Shown: positions 15,713 to 24,681, counted from the stretch's first letter. The stretch: DNA of 38,233 bases from Anaerocolumna sp. (GCA_029239975.1 JARBTX010000036.1:1-38233), one strand, 5' to 3'. Notes: generated by a model not told the origin, from the sequence alone. Numbers and translations are program-made.

Positions 15713-16854
15713 TACGCCACCTTCTTTCCAGTATTTCTAGCAATTGCCTTATTCTTAAGGTTCTTTAACATTCTCTTAAGTTCTGGTGACTGTAAGGCTA
15801 CAATAATAACAACTACAACTGCTTTATAAACTGGTAACTGGTCTGCCGTAACTTTCATTGCATAAAGGGAAGTTGTTAATGCTTGAATGGTGATAGCACC
15901 AATTACACTACCTAATAATGAAAATTTACCTCCACCTAAGCTATTCCCACCAATTGCAACTGCTAAAATCGCATCGAGCTCTATATTTAAACCAGCATTA
16001 TTCGCATCGATAGAATATACTCTAGATGTAATAATCATACCTGTAATTCCTGCACATAAACCACAAAATGCATATACTAAGAATTTTATCCTGCTAGAAT
16101 TAAGTCCCACTAATCTAGCCGCTTTGGAATTAATTCCAACAGTTTGAATATACAAGCCAACTGCTGTCTTTTTGAGTACAAAAGAAGTTATTAAAACCAC
16201 GGCAATTGCTACAAATATTGGTGTTGGTAATGGTACTCCTGGTATGGAATTTCCTAAGAATTTAAATTGTTCCTTTCTAACATAAAGAATAAATCCCCTT
16301 GTCAATACCTGTGCAATACCCCTTCCTGCGGTAAATAAAATCAGAGTTGCAACCATAGGTTGAATCTTTAATTTAGCTACCAAGAACCCATTCCAAGCAC
16401 CACACGCTAAACCTACCAATGCAGCTAAAAAAAGTGCTACAACATAAGGAATACGGTAAGTATCACTACTGCTACCACCAACTAACGCATAAACACATAC
16501 TGCACCAGATAATGCACTTACGGCACCTACCGAGATATCCGTACCACCTGAAGCTGCAACCACAAGAGTCATACCTACTGCTAATATAATTAACTCACTG
16601 GAACGATTTATAATATCAATAATATATCCGTATAATACCCCATTTTTTATTGTAATTTCAAAAAAGGAAGGTGTCTTTATTAAATTAATGACAAGTACAA
16701 TTGCAAGGCAAATAAGGGGTAAAAATAAGCGAAATCCGGTTATTTTTTTAATAGCAGTATTAAACGATTTCGTATTCGTGTCTACTACAGATTTCGTATT
16801 AGGAGTGTTCTTGTAATACTTTTTATTATTTTGAGATTTATTTCCTTTACTCAC
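15712..16854 (-). CDS. ytfT: Furanose ABC importer permease, YtfT-like
   Basis: The permease of the same family has a basic N-terminal tail (SKGNKSQNNKKYYKN...) and about nine hydrophobic segments. GGTDISVGAVSALSGAV is the family motif and IGGNSLGGGKFSLLGS lies near the end. I prefer the GTG at 16854 (380 residues): GGAGGTG ends six bases before it, and it overlaps the ATPase stop by eight bases. An ATG at 16872 gives six more residues but has only a weak GGCGG site. The two permeases form a heterodimer with the ATPase encoded upstream. Confidence 0.88.
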   Translation of the reverse strand: MSKGNKSQNNKKYYKNTPNTKSVVDTNTKSFNTAIKKITGFRLFLPLICLAIVLVINLIKTPSFFEITIKNGVLYGYIIDIINRSSELIILAVGMTLVVAASGGTDISVGAVSALSGAVCVYALVGGSSSDTYRIPYVVALFLAALVGLACGAWNGFLVAKLKIQPMVATLILFTAGRGIAQVLTRGFILYVRKEQFKFLGNSIPGVPLPTPIFVAIAVVLITSFVLKKTAVGLYIQTVGINSKAARLVGLNSSRIKFLVYAFCGLCAGITGMIITSRVYSIDANNAGLNIELDAILAVAIGGNSLGGGKFSLLGSVIGAITIQALTTSLYAMKVTADQLPVYKAVVVVIIVALQSPELKRMLKNLKNKAIARNTGKKVA

Positions 16855-18394
16855 CTTTTTCACCTCCCGCATTATTACCGCCAGCTATTGCCTTCATAAT
16901 TTCATCCTGTGTTAAATTACTCTCATTTAATTCACCAACTTTTGAACCATCCCTTAAAATGACCATCCTGCTGCAGGTACGAATCATTTCTTCAATTTCA
17001 GATGATATGAACATAACAGATTTACCTTCCCTTGCAAGCTGAATTACTAACTTTTGTATCTCTGTTTTTGTTCCCACGTCTATACCACGTGTCGGTTCAT
17101 CTAAAATCATAAAATCAGGATTGGTTAATAACCATCTTCCTAAAATTACTTTTTGTTGGTTACCGCCACTTAATTGTTTGATTGGTACTTCACGATCAGC
17201 AGTTTTAATTTTTAATATATCAATATATTTATCTGTAAACTCTTCTTGTTCTTTTTTACTAAGCAATCTAAACATACCTTTTTTTGCTTGTAATGCTATA
17301 ATAATATTTTCTCTTACAGACAGATCGGAAATAATACCTTCAGCAATACGATTTTCTGGAAGATATGCCATCCCCTCTTTCATTGCATCAATTGGTGCAT
17401 TTATAAGAAGTTTTTTACCTTTTACTAATAAATGTCCTGCATCTGGTTTATCAACACCATAGATAGCTCTTGCAAGTTCAGAACGTCCTGAACCTAAAAG
17501 CCCTGATAACCCAATTACTTCTCCTTTATGTATAGTTAAATTAAATGGTTTAATTGTACCATAATGCCCTAACTCATTTGCTTCAATAATTGGTTCAAGG
17601 TTTTCTTTATTTAATACTGTTGTTTCTTGATTTTTAATAGATGCTAAATCATCAAAATCCTTACCTAACATCTTAGCAACCAATTGAACTCTAGGAAGAT
17701 TCGCGGTTTCATATTCCCCAACTAACGTTCCATTACGTAAAACAGTAATTTTATCGCTAATTTCATATACTTGCTCTAAAAAATGAGTTACAAAAATAAT
17801 ACCAAGTCCATCATTTTTTAACTTTCTCATGACTGAAAATAATTTCTCTACTTCAGATTCATCCAAACTAGATGTTGGTTCATCTAAAATTAAGACTTTC
17901 GCAGATATGTCTACAGCTCTTGCAATGGCAACCATTTGTTGAATTGCAACAGAATAATTTTCTAAGGGTTTTGTTACATCTAATTTTATATTTAAGTTTT
18001 CCAATATTTCTTTTGCTTTTTTATTAATTAATTTCCAGTCAATTCTACCTGCTTTTTTCGGTTCTCTACCGATAAACATATTTTCAGCTACAGATAGATT
18101 TGGGCATAGATTTACTTCTTGATAAACAGTACTGATTCCATTCTCTTGTGCTTCCTTGGGTGATTTATTAATAATCGGGTGTTCTATTCCAACAATTTTA
18201 ATTTCACCTGATTCAAATTCTTCAACACCGGTTAATACCTTTATTAATGTCGATTTACCTGCTCCATTTTCTCCCATTAAAGCATGAATCTCGCCTGCTC
18301 TTAATGTAAAATCAACATTTGAAAGTGCCACAACACCAGGAAAGTTTTTATTTATGTTTTTCATAGTAAGTATTATTTTATTTTTCTCAATCAC
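16847..18394 (-). CDS. ytfR: Furanose ABC importer ATPase with two nucleotide-binding domains, YtfR-like
   Basis: The 515-residue protein has two fused ABC domains, the RbsA/MglA/YtfR layout. The first has GENGAGKST (Walker A), signature YSVAIQQMVAIARAV and ILDEPTSSLDESE. The second has the degenerate Walker A GLLGSGRSE, signature LSGGNQQKVILGRWL and ILDEPTRGIDVGT. The altered second Walker A is normal for this subfamily, where one site hydrolyses ATP poorly. The GTG start at 18394 has AAGGAGG upstream. A 120-bp hairpin lies between this gene and the binding-protein gene. Confidence 0.92.
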   Translation of the reverse strand: MIEKNKIILTMKNINKNFPGVVALSNVDFTLRAGEIHALMGENGAGKSTLIKVLTGVEEFESGEIKIVGIEHPIINKSPKEAQENGISTVYQEVNLCPNLSVAENMFIGREPKKAGRIDWKLINKKAKEILENLNIKLDVTKPLENYSVAIQQMVAIARAVDISAKVLILDEPTSSLDESEVEKLFSVMRKLKNDGLGIIFVTHFLEQVYEISDKITVLRNGTLVGEYETANLPRVQLVAKMLGKDFDDLASIKNQETTVLNKENLEPIIEANELGHYGTIKPFNLTIHKGEVIGLSGLLGSGRSELARAIYGVDKPDAGHLLVKGKKLLINAPIDAMKEGMAYLPENRIAEGIISDLSVRENIIIALQAKKGMFRLLSKKEQEEFTDKYIDILKIKTADREVPIKQLSGGNQQKVILGRWLLTNPDFMILDEPTRGIDVGTKTEIQKLVIQLAREGKSVMFISSEIEEMIRTCSRMVILRDGSKVGELNESNLTQDEIMKAIAGGNNAGGEKGE

Positions 18395-18442
18395 TCGCTA
18401 AATACCTCCTTCATCAAATACGTTGTCTATTAACAAATAAAA

Positions 18443-18562
18443 TGGGCTATTACAAATACTCTTTGATAAGATTCTTCGGGCAGATATCCAAAGGACATAT
18501 TTGTCACTCCGAGTATTATTTTGCATGAATCTCATTCATAGGAGAAATTTGCAATAGCCCCA
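18443..18562 (-). promoter_or_regulatory. Large intergenic hairpin between binding protein and ATPase genes
   Basis: Arms at 18443-18457 (TGGGCTATTACAAAT) and 18547-18562 (ATTTGCAATAGCCCCA) pair nearly perfectly across about 90 bases that contain smaller inverted repeats. On the minus strand the closing arm is followed by TTTTATTTG. It begins about 31 bp after the binding-protein stop, so it can act as a leaky terminator or 3' protector that keeps binding protein in excess of the membrane subunits. Confidence 0.7.
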
Positions 18563-18593
18563 CTTTATCTTATTTTAAGTGGTACTACTTTGA

Positions 18594-19586
18594 TTAATAT
18601 TTACGAGTATCAATAAGATCAGCTGCTGTATCAGCTGGGAATACACCTTCATCTACATATTGAATCTTATCAACCTTTTCACCTTTTTCAAGTTTTTGGA
18701 TTATTTCAGCAACACGTGGTCCATGTAATGGATTACATTCTACTGATACATTCATATCACCAGCGATCATAGATTCAAAAGCAGCTTTTACAGCGTCAAA
18801 GGATACGATTATAATATCTTTACCTGGATCTTTACCAGCAGCTTTGATTGCATCGATTGCACCAAATGCCATGTTATCGTTTTCAGCAATTACAACATCA
18901 ATATCATCATAAGATTTTAAGAAGGATTCCATAACTTCTTGACCTTTTGATTGTGTAAATTCTCCTGTTTGTTTATCAAGCATATGCCATTTTGGATGTT
19001 CTGAGAGTTTACCATCTACACCATCCGTACGACCAACTTGTGCTGATGATCCAATGGTACCTTGAAGTGTTACGATATTAATATCTTCATCAGCTCTTCC
19101 TTCTTTTTCTAAGTATTCGGCTAACCAAGCAACAGCATCTTCACCTTCTTTTTTGAAGTTACCACCAACCCAGCAAGTATATAAGGAATCATCGGATACC
19201 TCTATCATTCTGTCTGAAAGGATTACTGGAATACCGGCTTCTTTTGCTTCACCAAGAACTGTTTCCCAACCTGTTTCAACAACTGGTGCTAAAACAATGT
19301 AATCAACATCTTGTTGAATGAAGTTACGGATTGCTTTAATTTGATTTTCTTGTTTTTGTTGTGCATCATCAAAGATTAATTTGTAGCCATTTTCTTCAAC
19401 AAAAGTAGACTGAAATGAAACTGTGTTTGCAGTACGCCAATCGGATTCTGCACCTACTTGAGCATAACCTACTACAATAAGATCACCATCTTTTTTATCT
19501 GCTGTAGTTTCTTTTGATGATGAATTACAACTAGCTAGAGAAAACACCATTATGCAAGCTAATAATACTGATAATAACTTTTTCAT
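18594..19586 (-). CDS. ytfQ: Sugar-binding lipoprotein of the furanose importer, YtfQ-like
   Basis: The 330-residue periplasmic-binding-protein type 1 lipoprotein has a signal peptide ending at the lipobox SLASC (Cys20), followed by a Ser/Thr/Lys linker. GYAQVGAESDWRTANT (40-55) is the hallmark of the YtfQ galactofuranose-binding group, and the two-lobed fold ends with GVFPADTAADL. The ligand is likely a furanose sugar (galactofuranose or arabinofuranose). The ATG at 19586 has AGGAGG upstream. It is the first gene of the importer operon and has its own control region flanked by 22-bp inverted boxes. Confidence 0.9.
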   Translation of the reverse strand: MKKLLSVLLACIMVFSLASCNSSSKETTADKKDGDLIVVGYAQVGAESDWRTANTVSFQSTFVEENGYKLIFDDAQQKQENQIKAIRNFIQQDVDYIVLAPVVETGWETVLGEAKEAGIPVILSDRMIEVSDDSLYTCWVGGNFKKEGEDAVAWLAEYLEKEGRADEDINIVTLQGTIGSSAQVGRTDGVDGKLSEHPKWHMLDKQTGEFTQSKGQEVMESFLKSYDDIDVVIAENDNMAFGAIDAIKAAGKDPGKDIIIVSFDAVKAAFESMIAGDMNVSVECNPLHGPRVAEIIQKLEKGEKVDKIQYVDEGVFPADTAADLIDTRKY

Positions 19587-19641
19587 TCTTCTTTCCTCCT
19601 AATTTTTGGGAACATCCCCCATTGATATGAATTAGATTTTT

Positions 19642-19751
19642 AATTACGAAACGATATTGTTATTTTATAGTATATAATTAACGAATTTTATAGTCTCAGT
19701 TACCTAACTTACAAGATTCAATTTAATATATAACTATATTGTTTCGTAATT
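19642..19751 (-). promoter_or_regulatory. Importer operon promoter flanked by inverted 22-bp boxes
   Basis: The box AATTACGAAACGATATTGTT (19642 onward, 22 bp to 19663) has an inverted partner at 19730-19751 that matches in 20 of 22 positions. Their centres are 88 bp apart. Between them on the minus strand lies a plausible promoter: TTGTAA (complement of 19709-19714), 16 bp, TATAAA (complement of 19687-19692). Because the promoter lies inside, the pair cannot be an RNA hairpin and is better read as two protein-binding sites, perhaps for the YesN-like regulator. Confidence 0.65.
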
Positions 19752-19883
19752 CAACTACTACAGTTCTATTTTTACAAATTTGGATAATTAATACAATTTA
19801 ATATCTTTAGATAATATTATGATTTTTTACTAGATAAAAATAAAAGTTAGTTTTTTTAGGAAAAAAGTTAATTTTTTTATGTA
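19752..19883. other. AT-rich gap after the histidine kinase gene
   Basis: The gap contains T and A runs (TTTTTTT AGG AAAAAA near 19850-19865) that could form only a weak hairpin. No gene or clear terminator is visible. Confidence 0.4.
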
Positions 19884-21329
19884 TCAACAACTAAGTGGAA
19901 TACAAACATCCACTTCAGTACCTTCTTGATATAAACTTCTTATCTTAAGTCCAAAATTAGAGCCATAATATAATTCAATTCTTTCATTCACATTATATAA
20001 CCCATAAAAATCTTTCTCTTTCTTATCATCTATTTTTTTAAGCCCATTTACTACTTGATAAAGCCGTTCTGGTAACATTCCTAATCCGTTGTCGGTTACC
20101 GTAAGAACAATGAATTCTCCTTCTTCCCTACCCGTGATCGTAATTTTTCCTTTACCACGCTTATTTTTAATACCATGATAAAGTGCATTTTCTACTAATG
20201 GTTGTAAGGTTATTTTAGGAACGAGACAATTTTTTATGTCACCAGGTATATTGATTTCATAATCTAATATATCTTTATAACGAAATTGTTGTATCTGTAA
20301 ATAACTTCTTACATGTAATTCTTCATCTGCAAGGGCAATCATATCATTCCCTTTGCTAAGAGACGTCCTAAAATAATGAGATAAAGATCCAACCATTTCT
20401 ACAACTTCACTTTTTTTATCAGATTCTGCAAGCCATATAATCGTGTCTAGTGTATTATATAAAAAATGTGGGTTAATCTGTGCTTGAAGTAATTTTAATT
20501 CGGCTTCTCTTAGGTTGGTTTGTTCTATTTTTACCGTCTCGATTAGATTACTTAACTTTTCAATCATAATATTTAATGAATCACTTAATATTTTTACCTC
20601 TGCTCCACTTTGTATATCGGAGCGTACTAAAAGATCGCCTTTTGCTACTTGATTTGTGATATCACTTAATTTTTTAATGGGATTACTGATACTATTTGAA
20701 ATGATTACAGAGAAGAATAAAGCTCCGCCTACCATTACAAATAACAATATAACACTTAATTCCATGGTTCTAACTGTTTGCTCTTCCATCTCAGCCCTTA
20801 CATTCTCCATTTCTAGAGTATCATAATAAATATATTCTAGAATAGAATCTTGAATTAATGAGGTTAATACTCTAATATCGTTATCTAATATAGATATATT
20901 CTCATCGTAATGACCTGTCTCTTTTAGGTTAGTTTCAATTTTACTAACATGTTTCCATAGATTATTAAGATATTTTTGAATTCCATGCGCCCTATCTTTA
21001 TTACTTGATGTACGTGCTGCATTTTTTAATCCAACCGCAATTAACTCTGCATCGCGTATATCTCCATAGGGGTCTGCTTCTGTAAATGGTTCACTACCAA
21101 TAATAATACGATACATTTTATAATCAAAATCACTTTTAAAATCAATACTAAAACTACTAGCTGTTGTGGCACTTTCAACGATTTGATTGTATTCTCTGTT
21201 ATACTTAAGCATATTGGTAAATAACATAATAAAAACAATACAAAATTGCAAAATTATTCCTGCAAAGTACATTCTTATTTTTACATTTAGTTTTAAGTTA
21301 TTAACTATATTATGAATAAACTTTTTCAC
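19884..21329 (-). CDS. Sensor histidine kinase, YesM family
   Basis: The 481-residue membrane kinase has a first TM helix at about 20-40, an extracytoplasmic sensor region to about 188, and a second TM helix at about 190-212. A HAMP domain lies at about 213-265. The His_kinase motif QINPHFLYNTLD has the phospho-acceptor His288. The ATPase domain has LQPLVENALYHGIKN and DNGLGM. It signals to the YesN regulator, whose stop overlaps its GTG start by four bases (GTGA). Such pairs sense oligosaccharides, often with a binding protein, and control nearby sugar-transport genes; control of the downstream importer is inferred. Confidence 0.93.
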   Translation of the reverse strand: MKKFIHNIVNNLKLNVKIRMYFAGIILQFCIVFIMLFTNMLKYNREYNQIVESATTASSFSIDFKSDFDYKMYRIIIGSEPFTEADPYGDIRDAELIAVGLKNAARTSSNKDRAHGIQKYLNNLWKHVSKIETNLKETGHYDENISILDNDIRVLTSLIQDSILEYIYYDTLEMENVRAEMEEQTVRTMELSVILLFVMVGGALFFSVIISNSISNPIKKLSDITNQVAKGDLLVRSDIQSGAEVKILSDSLNIMIEKLSNLIETVKIEQTNLREAELKLLQAQINPHFLYNTLDTIIWLAESDKKSEVVEMVGSLSHYFRTSLSKGNDMIALADEELHVRSYLQIQQFRYKDILDYEINIPGDIKNCLVPKITLQPLVENALYHGIKNKRGKGKITITGREEGEFIVLTVTDNGLGMLPERLYQVVNGLKKIDDKKEKDFYGLYNVNERIELYYGSNFGLKIRSLYQEGTEVDVCIPLSC

Positions 21330-22954
21330 TTACGCTCACCTTCCGATCGATTGTTTAAGCGATATTGTTTCGGTGTTACGTTTTGAGTCTTTTTAAATAT
21401 GTATGAAAAATAATGTGGATCTCGATATCCAATCATATAACCAATATCAGAGGTTCGCATATCCGTACATTTTAATAATTCTTTTGCCTTATTCATCCTT
21501 AGATCCGTAAGATATTTTACAAAGGTTTGTCCTGTTTTTTGACTAAATAATGCGCTAAAATGACTTGGACTTATATAAACGCTTTGAGCCACTTGATTAA
21601 GAGAGATTTCTTCGCTTGTATAATTCTCTTTTATGTACTCCTTTGCTTTATTAATAATGGCATTATAATGTTTTGTAGCAATTTCATCACGTAAAGCAAT
21701 GGCTTGGTGAAATATCTTTTCTATATATTTCTTCGAATTCTCAAAGGTTGATATTTGTACATTCATTTGAATATAATCTTTAAATGGTTCTTCAATCACA
21801 CCAACACCATATCCTAACTCTTCCATAAAACCAGAAACTACAAAATACATATCCATTAAAATGTACTGCCTGTATAATATTGAGTTTCTACCATCATAAC
21901 TAAAACTTTTAAGATACTCTTCAACAAAATAATTAATATCTTCTTTCTCACCGCTTTTTAAGAAGTTTTCAACTTTATTTTTATCTAGTTGAACTGTATT
22001 CACTTTCTCAAAATTTATGGATTCCATCGTAAGTGCAGATTCATCAGCGATTACTACATAATCTAATATTTCATTACAATCCCAAATGTATCGATATGCA
22101 AAAGCCCTGCTCGCTTCATGAAAAGAATTAGGTAGTTCACCTAATCGATTCACAGGCATACCAATCCCACCAAAATAAGATACCGTATCATATGGTGCTA
22201 ATATTTGCTTTATCTGATTAATATACTTATTTTGGATATCCAAAATTTCATCTTTGGAACTAGCCTTTAACAATAACGCTATCCCCTCAATGGAATAATC
22301 AAATCGTATCACATCCCTTTTATCATCAAACATACTATCTAGCTGCTGTTGCAGGGAAAGTATTATTTCTTTCGACAGAGTATTCATATTAATTCGAAAT
22401 AACATAATATTATAGTAAATAGCAGATAACTCTAGATTAAGTTCTTTCCCTTTTTCTAAAATATAGGATAGTGGATGTGAATTACTGACCATTTCATTAA
22501 ATAGCCTTCTCTTCTCATCTATTTCATACTCTTTCATCTCACGTTTGAATTTTTCTAGATTCGCCTTCTCTTCTTTTTCTTTATTAATATTATCTCTTAC
22601 TATTAATAAAGACTTTATTAAATCTGCACCACTGATTGGTTTTAATAGATATTCTGTTATCCCTATATTAATTGCTTCTTTTGCATACTCAAATTCCCCG
22701 TATCCACTTAGTATAATAATCCGAATCCATGGTAACTCTTTTTTTAATAACCTGCTTAGTTCCAACCCATCCATAAACGGCATTCGTATATCCGTAATTA
22801 CAATATCTGGCTTTAGTTTTTGAATCAATGGATATGCTAGTTCACCATCACTTGCTTCACCACAAAATATAAATCCATGCTCACTCCAATTTATTGTATT
22901 CTTAATACCCTCACGAACAACGATTTCATCTTCCACTAAAAATACCTTTAGCAT
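21326..22954 (-). CDS. AraC-type response regulator, YesN family
   Basis: The 542-residue protein has a CheY-like receiver at residues 1-120 (acidic pocket VEDE, phospho-acceptor Asp55 in ITDIRMP, Lys in EYLLKPI). A long middle region follows, then an AraC double helix-turn-helix at the C-terminus (LNQVAQSVYISPSHFSALF, DIGYMIGYRDPHYFSYIFK). I start it at ATG 22954, six bases after GGGGGA; an upstream ATG at 22984 would add ten residues before the receiver. It is the first gene of the two-gene regulator operon and divergent from the GH3 gene. Confidence 0.93.
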   Translation of the reverse strand: MLKVFLVEDEIVVREGIKNTINWSEHGFIFCGEASDGELAYPLIQKLKPDIVITDIRMPFMDGLELSRLLKKELPWIRIIILSGYGEFEYAKEAINIGITEYLLKPISGADLIKSLLIVRDNINKEKEEKANLEKFKREMKEYEIDEKRRLFNEMVSNSHPLSYILEKGKELNLELSAIYYNIMLFRINMNTLSKEIILSLQQQLDSMFDDKRDVIRFDYSIEGIALLLKASSKDEILDIQNKYINQIKQILAPYDTVSYFGGIGMPVNRLGELPNSFHEASRAFAYRYIWDCNEILDYVVIADESALTMESINFEKVNTVQLDKNKVENFLKSGEKEDINYFVEEYLKSFSYDGRNSILYRQYILMDMYFVVSGFMEELGYGVGVIEEPFKDYIQMNVQISTFENSKKYIEKIFHQAIALRDEIATKHYNAIINKAKEYIKENYTSEEISLNQVAQSVYISPSHFSALFSQKTGQTFVKYLTDLRMNKAKELLKCTDMRTSDIGYMIGYRDPHYFSYIFKKTQNVTPKQYRLNNRSEGERK

Positions 22955-23132
22955 TTTTGGTCCCCCATAGTAGTTTATAATCATTAATTATAGCATTACT
23001 TGTAATATATTACCATATTGACCATACAAGTATTTAAAATATCCTTTTACAATTAACTTTTGTATTTTGATGATTCTATATTTTAAAATTGTATTAATAC
23101 AGATAATAAATACAATAATTAATAAATCTTGA

Positions 23133-23161
23133 TTGATTAAGACAACTAAGAAATGTATAAT
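23133..23161 (+). promoter_or_regulatory. Promoter of the GH3 lipoprotein gene
   Basis: TTGATT (23133-23138) and TATAAT (23156-23161) are separated by 17 bp. The site lies 56 bp upstream of the ATG at 23217 and rules out a longer protein starting at 23133. Confidence 0.75.
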
Positions 23162-23216
23162 GCTCTTTATCAACAAAGTAAAATGTTTAAGTGTTATAAG
23201 AGATTGGAGAAATAAG

Positions 23217-24467
23217 ATGAAAAGCAAAAATATAATAAATTTAATATTAATAACAGCTATACTATTAACAGGTTGTAGTAAAACGAATACTGACTCAACA
23301 CCACCTCCTATTGTCACACCATCTCTAACTCAATCACCAACCCCAAGTGCCACACCAACTGAGACTCAATCTCCAACCGTTACGGATGCTGTAAGCCAGG
23401 CTCCTACTAGTAGTGACGAGATAAGTACAGTACCTGCTATTGATCCATCTGAAACAAGTGCTGAAACAAAAGCCTTGGAAATTCTAGAAGGAATGACACT
23501 GGAAGAAAAGATTGGTCAATTATTTTTTGTACGTCTAAGAGAGGAAAGCGCAATTGAAGATATTAATAAATATTATTTAGGTGGTTATATCTTATTTGGT
23601 GATGATTTTAAAGACAAAGGAAAAGAAGATATAAAACTTCAGATTTCAAGTTATCAAACTGCCTCTCACATTCCTCTGCTAATTGGTGTGGATGAAGAAG
23701 GTGGCACTGTGAATCGAATAAGTAAGTACAAAGAATTTAGAGCTGTTCCTTTTCACTCACCTCAATCATTGTTTCAGGAAGGTGGATTTGATTTAGTAAA
23801 AAGTGATACAAAAGAAAAAGCAATTCTTTTAAAAAGTTTAGGAATTAATGTGAATCTGGCACCAGTTTGTGATGTTTCAACAAACCCAAATGATTTTATA
23901 TATAATCGCTCCTTCGGAAAAGATGCAGTTGAAACTGCAAAATACGTGAATACGGTTGTTACTGAAATGAATGCAGATGGTATTGGATGCACCTTAAAAC
24001 ATTTCCCTGGATATGGCAACAATGTAGATACACACACTGGTATTGCGATAGACGAACGAAGCTACGAAACATTTTTAAATAGTGATTTTATCCCCTTTGA
24101 AGAAGGAATAAAGGCTGGTGCAGGTAGTATCCTTGTGTCTCATAACATTGTAAAATCCATGGATGATTCCTTACCAGCATCCTTGTCATCAGCTGTTCAT
24201 GACATACTACGTAAGGAATTTAAATATGAAGGTATTATTATGACAGATGATTTAAGTATGGATGCAATCAAAGAATATACCAATGATGAAGAAGCAGCAG
24301 TATTGGCCATTGAAGCTGGAAATGACTTAATAATTGCTTCAAATTTTGATATACAAATACCTGCCGTTATCGATGCAGTTAATAATAATACCATATCAGA
24401 AGAACGTATCAACGAATCTGTAAAACGAGTTTTAATGTGGAAAATTAAATTAGGATTGGTATCATAA
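23217..24467 (+). CDS. GH3 glycosidase lipoprotein, beta-N-acetylhexosaminidase (NagZ)-like
   Basis: The 416-residue secreted lipoprotein has a signal peptide ending at LLTGC (Cys20), then a Pro/Ser/Thr-rich linker to about residue 80. The GH3 barrel follows: GQLFFVRL, the substrate motif VDEEGGTVNRIS, KHFPGYGNNVDTH (His273) and the nucleophile region MTDDLSMDA (Asp344/345). The NagZ motif KHFPGHG...DSH is changed to KHFPGYG...DTH, but the catalytic His is kept. It probably acts outside the membrane on beta-linked N-acetylglucosamine in wall fragments or glycans. The ATG has GGAG upstream. It is divergent from the YesN gene. Confidence 0.85.
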   Translation: MKSKNIINLILITAILLTGCSKTNTDSTPPPIVTPSLTQSPTPSATPTETQSPTVTDAVSQAPTSSDEISTVPAIDPSETSAETKALEILEGMTLEEKIGQLFFVRLREESAIEDINKYYLGGYILFGDDFKDKGKEDIKLQISSYQTASHIPLLIGVDEEGGTVNRISKYKEFRAVPFHSPQSLFQEGGFDLVKSDTKEKAILLKSLGINVNLAPVCDVSTNPNDFIYNRSFGKDAVETAKYVNTVVTEMNADGIGCTLKHFPGYGNNVDTHTGIAIDERSYETFLNSDFIPFEEGIKAGAGSILVSHNIVKSMDDSLPASLSSAVHDILRKEFKYEGIIMTDDLSMDAIKEYTNDEEAAVLAIEAGNDLIIASNFDIQIPAVIDAVNNNTISEERINESVKRVLMWKIKLGLVS

Positions 24468-24481
24468 GTTATTGCATATTT

Positions 24482-24530
24482 AGGTTGTTACAAGTTCCGA
24501 TAGACTTTCTAAGTGGACTTATAACAACCT
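24482..24530 (+). terminator. Terminator of the GH3 gene
   Basis: AGGTTGTTACAAGT (24482-24495) pairs with ACTTATAACAACCT (24517-24530) and is followed by a T-rich tail. Confidence 0.85.
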
Positions 24531-24570
24531 TTCTATTATTTTTCATTCAAATGCCCCTTCTAAATACAAC

Positions 24571-24596
24571 ATGTATTTTAATATATTAAAATACAT
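24571..24596. repeat. 26-bp perfect palindrome
   Basis: The sequence from ATGTATTTTAATA to its exact mirror TATTAAAATACAT is a perfect palindrome with no spacer. It stands about 55 bp upstream of the MerR-type promoter and outside the GH3 terminator. It could be an operator or a cruciform-prone site. Confidence 0.7.
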
Positions 24597-24650
24597 AAAA
24601 TAGAGCGAGAATTATGTAGATAAGAGAGTGAAAAAATAATATAAAAACCC

Positions 24651-24681
24651 TTGACCTTGAGTTAACTCTAGGATATATAAT
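24651..24681 (+). promoter_or_regulatory. MerR-type promoter (19-bp spacer) of the aldo-keto reductase genes
   Basis: TTGACC (24651-24656) and TATAAT (24676-24681) are separated by 19 bp, the hallmark of MerR-activated promoters. The spacer contains the dyad CCTTGAGTTAACTCTAGG (perfect core GAGTTAACTC). No MerR gene is in the window, so the regulator acts from elsewhere. A leader of about 100 bp follows. Confidence 0.85.

Noticed and set aside
22955..22984. ATG start at 22984 for the YesN-like regulator
   Set aside because: The extra ten residues precede the normal receiver start, and GGGGGA fits the ATG at 22954.
23133..23216. Longer N-terminus for the GH3 protein
   Set aside because: The extension would begin inside the -35 box and put 28 residues before a clear lipoprotein signal; GGAG precedes the ATG at 23217.
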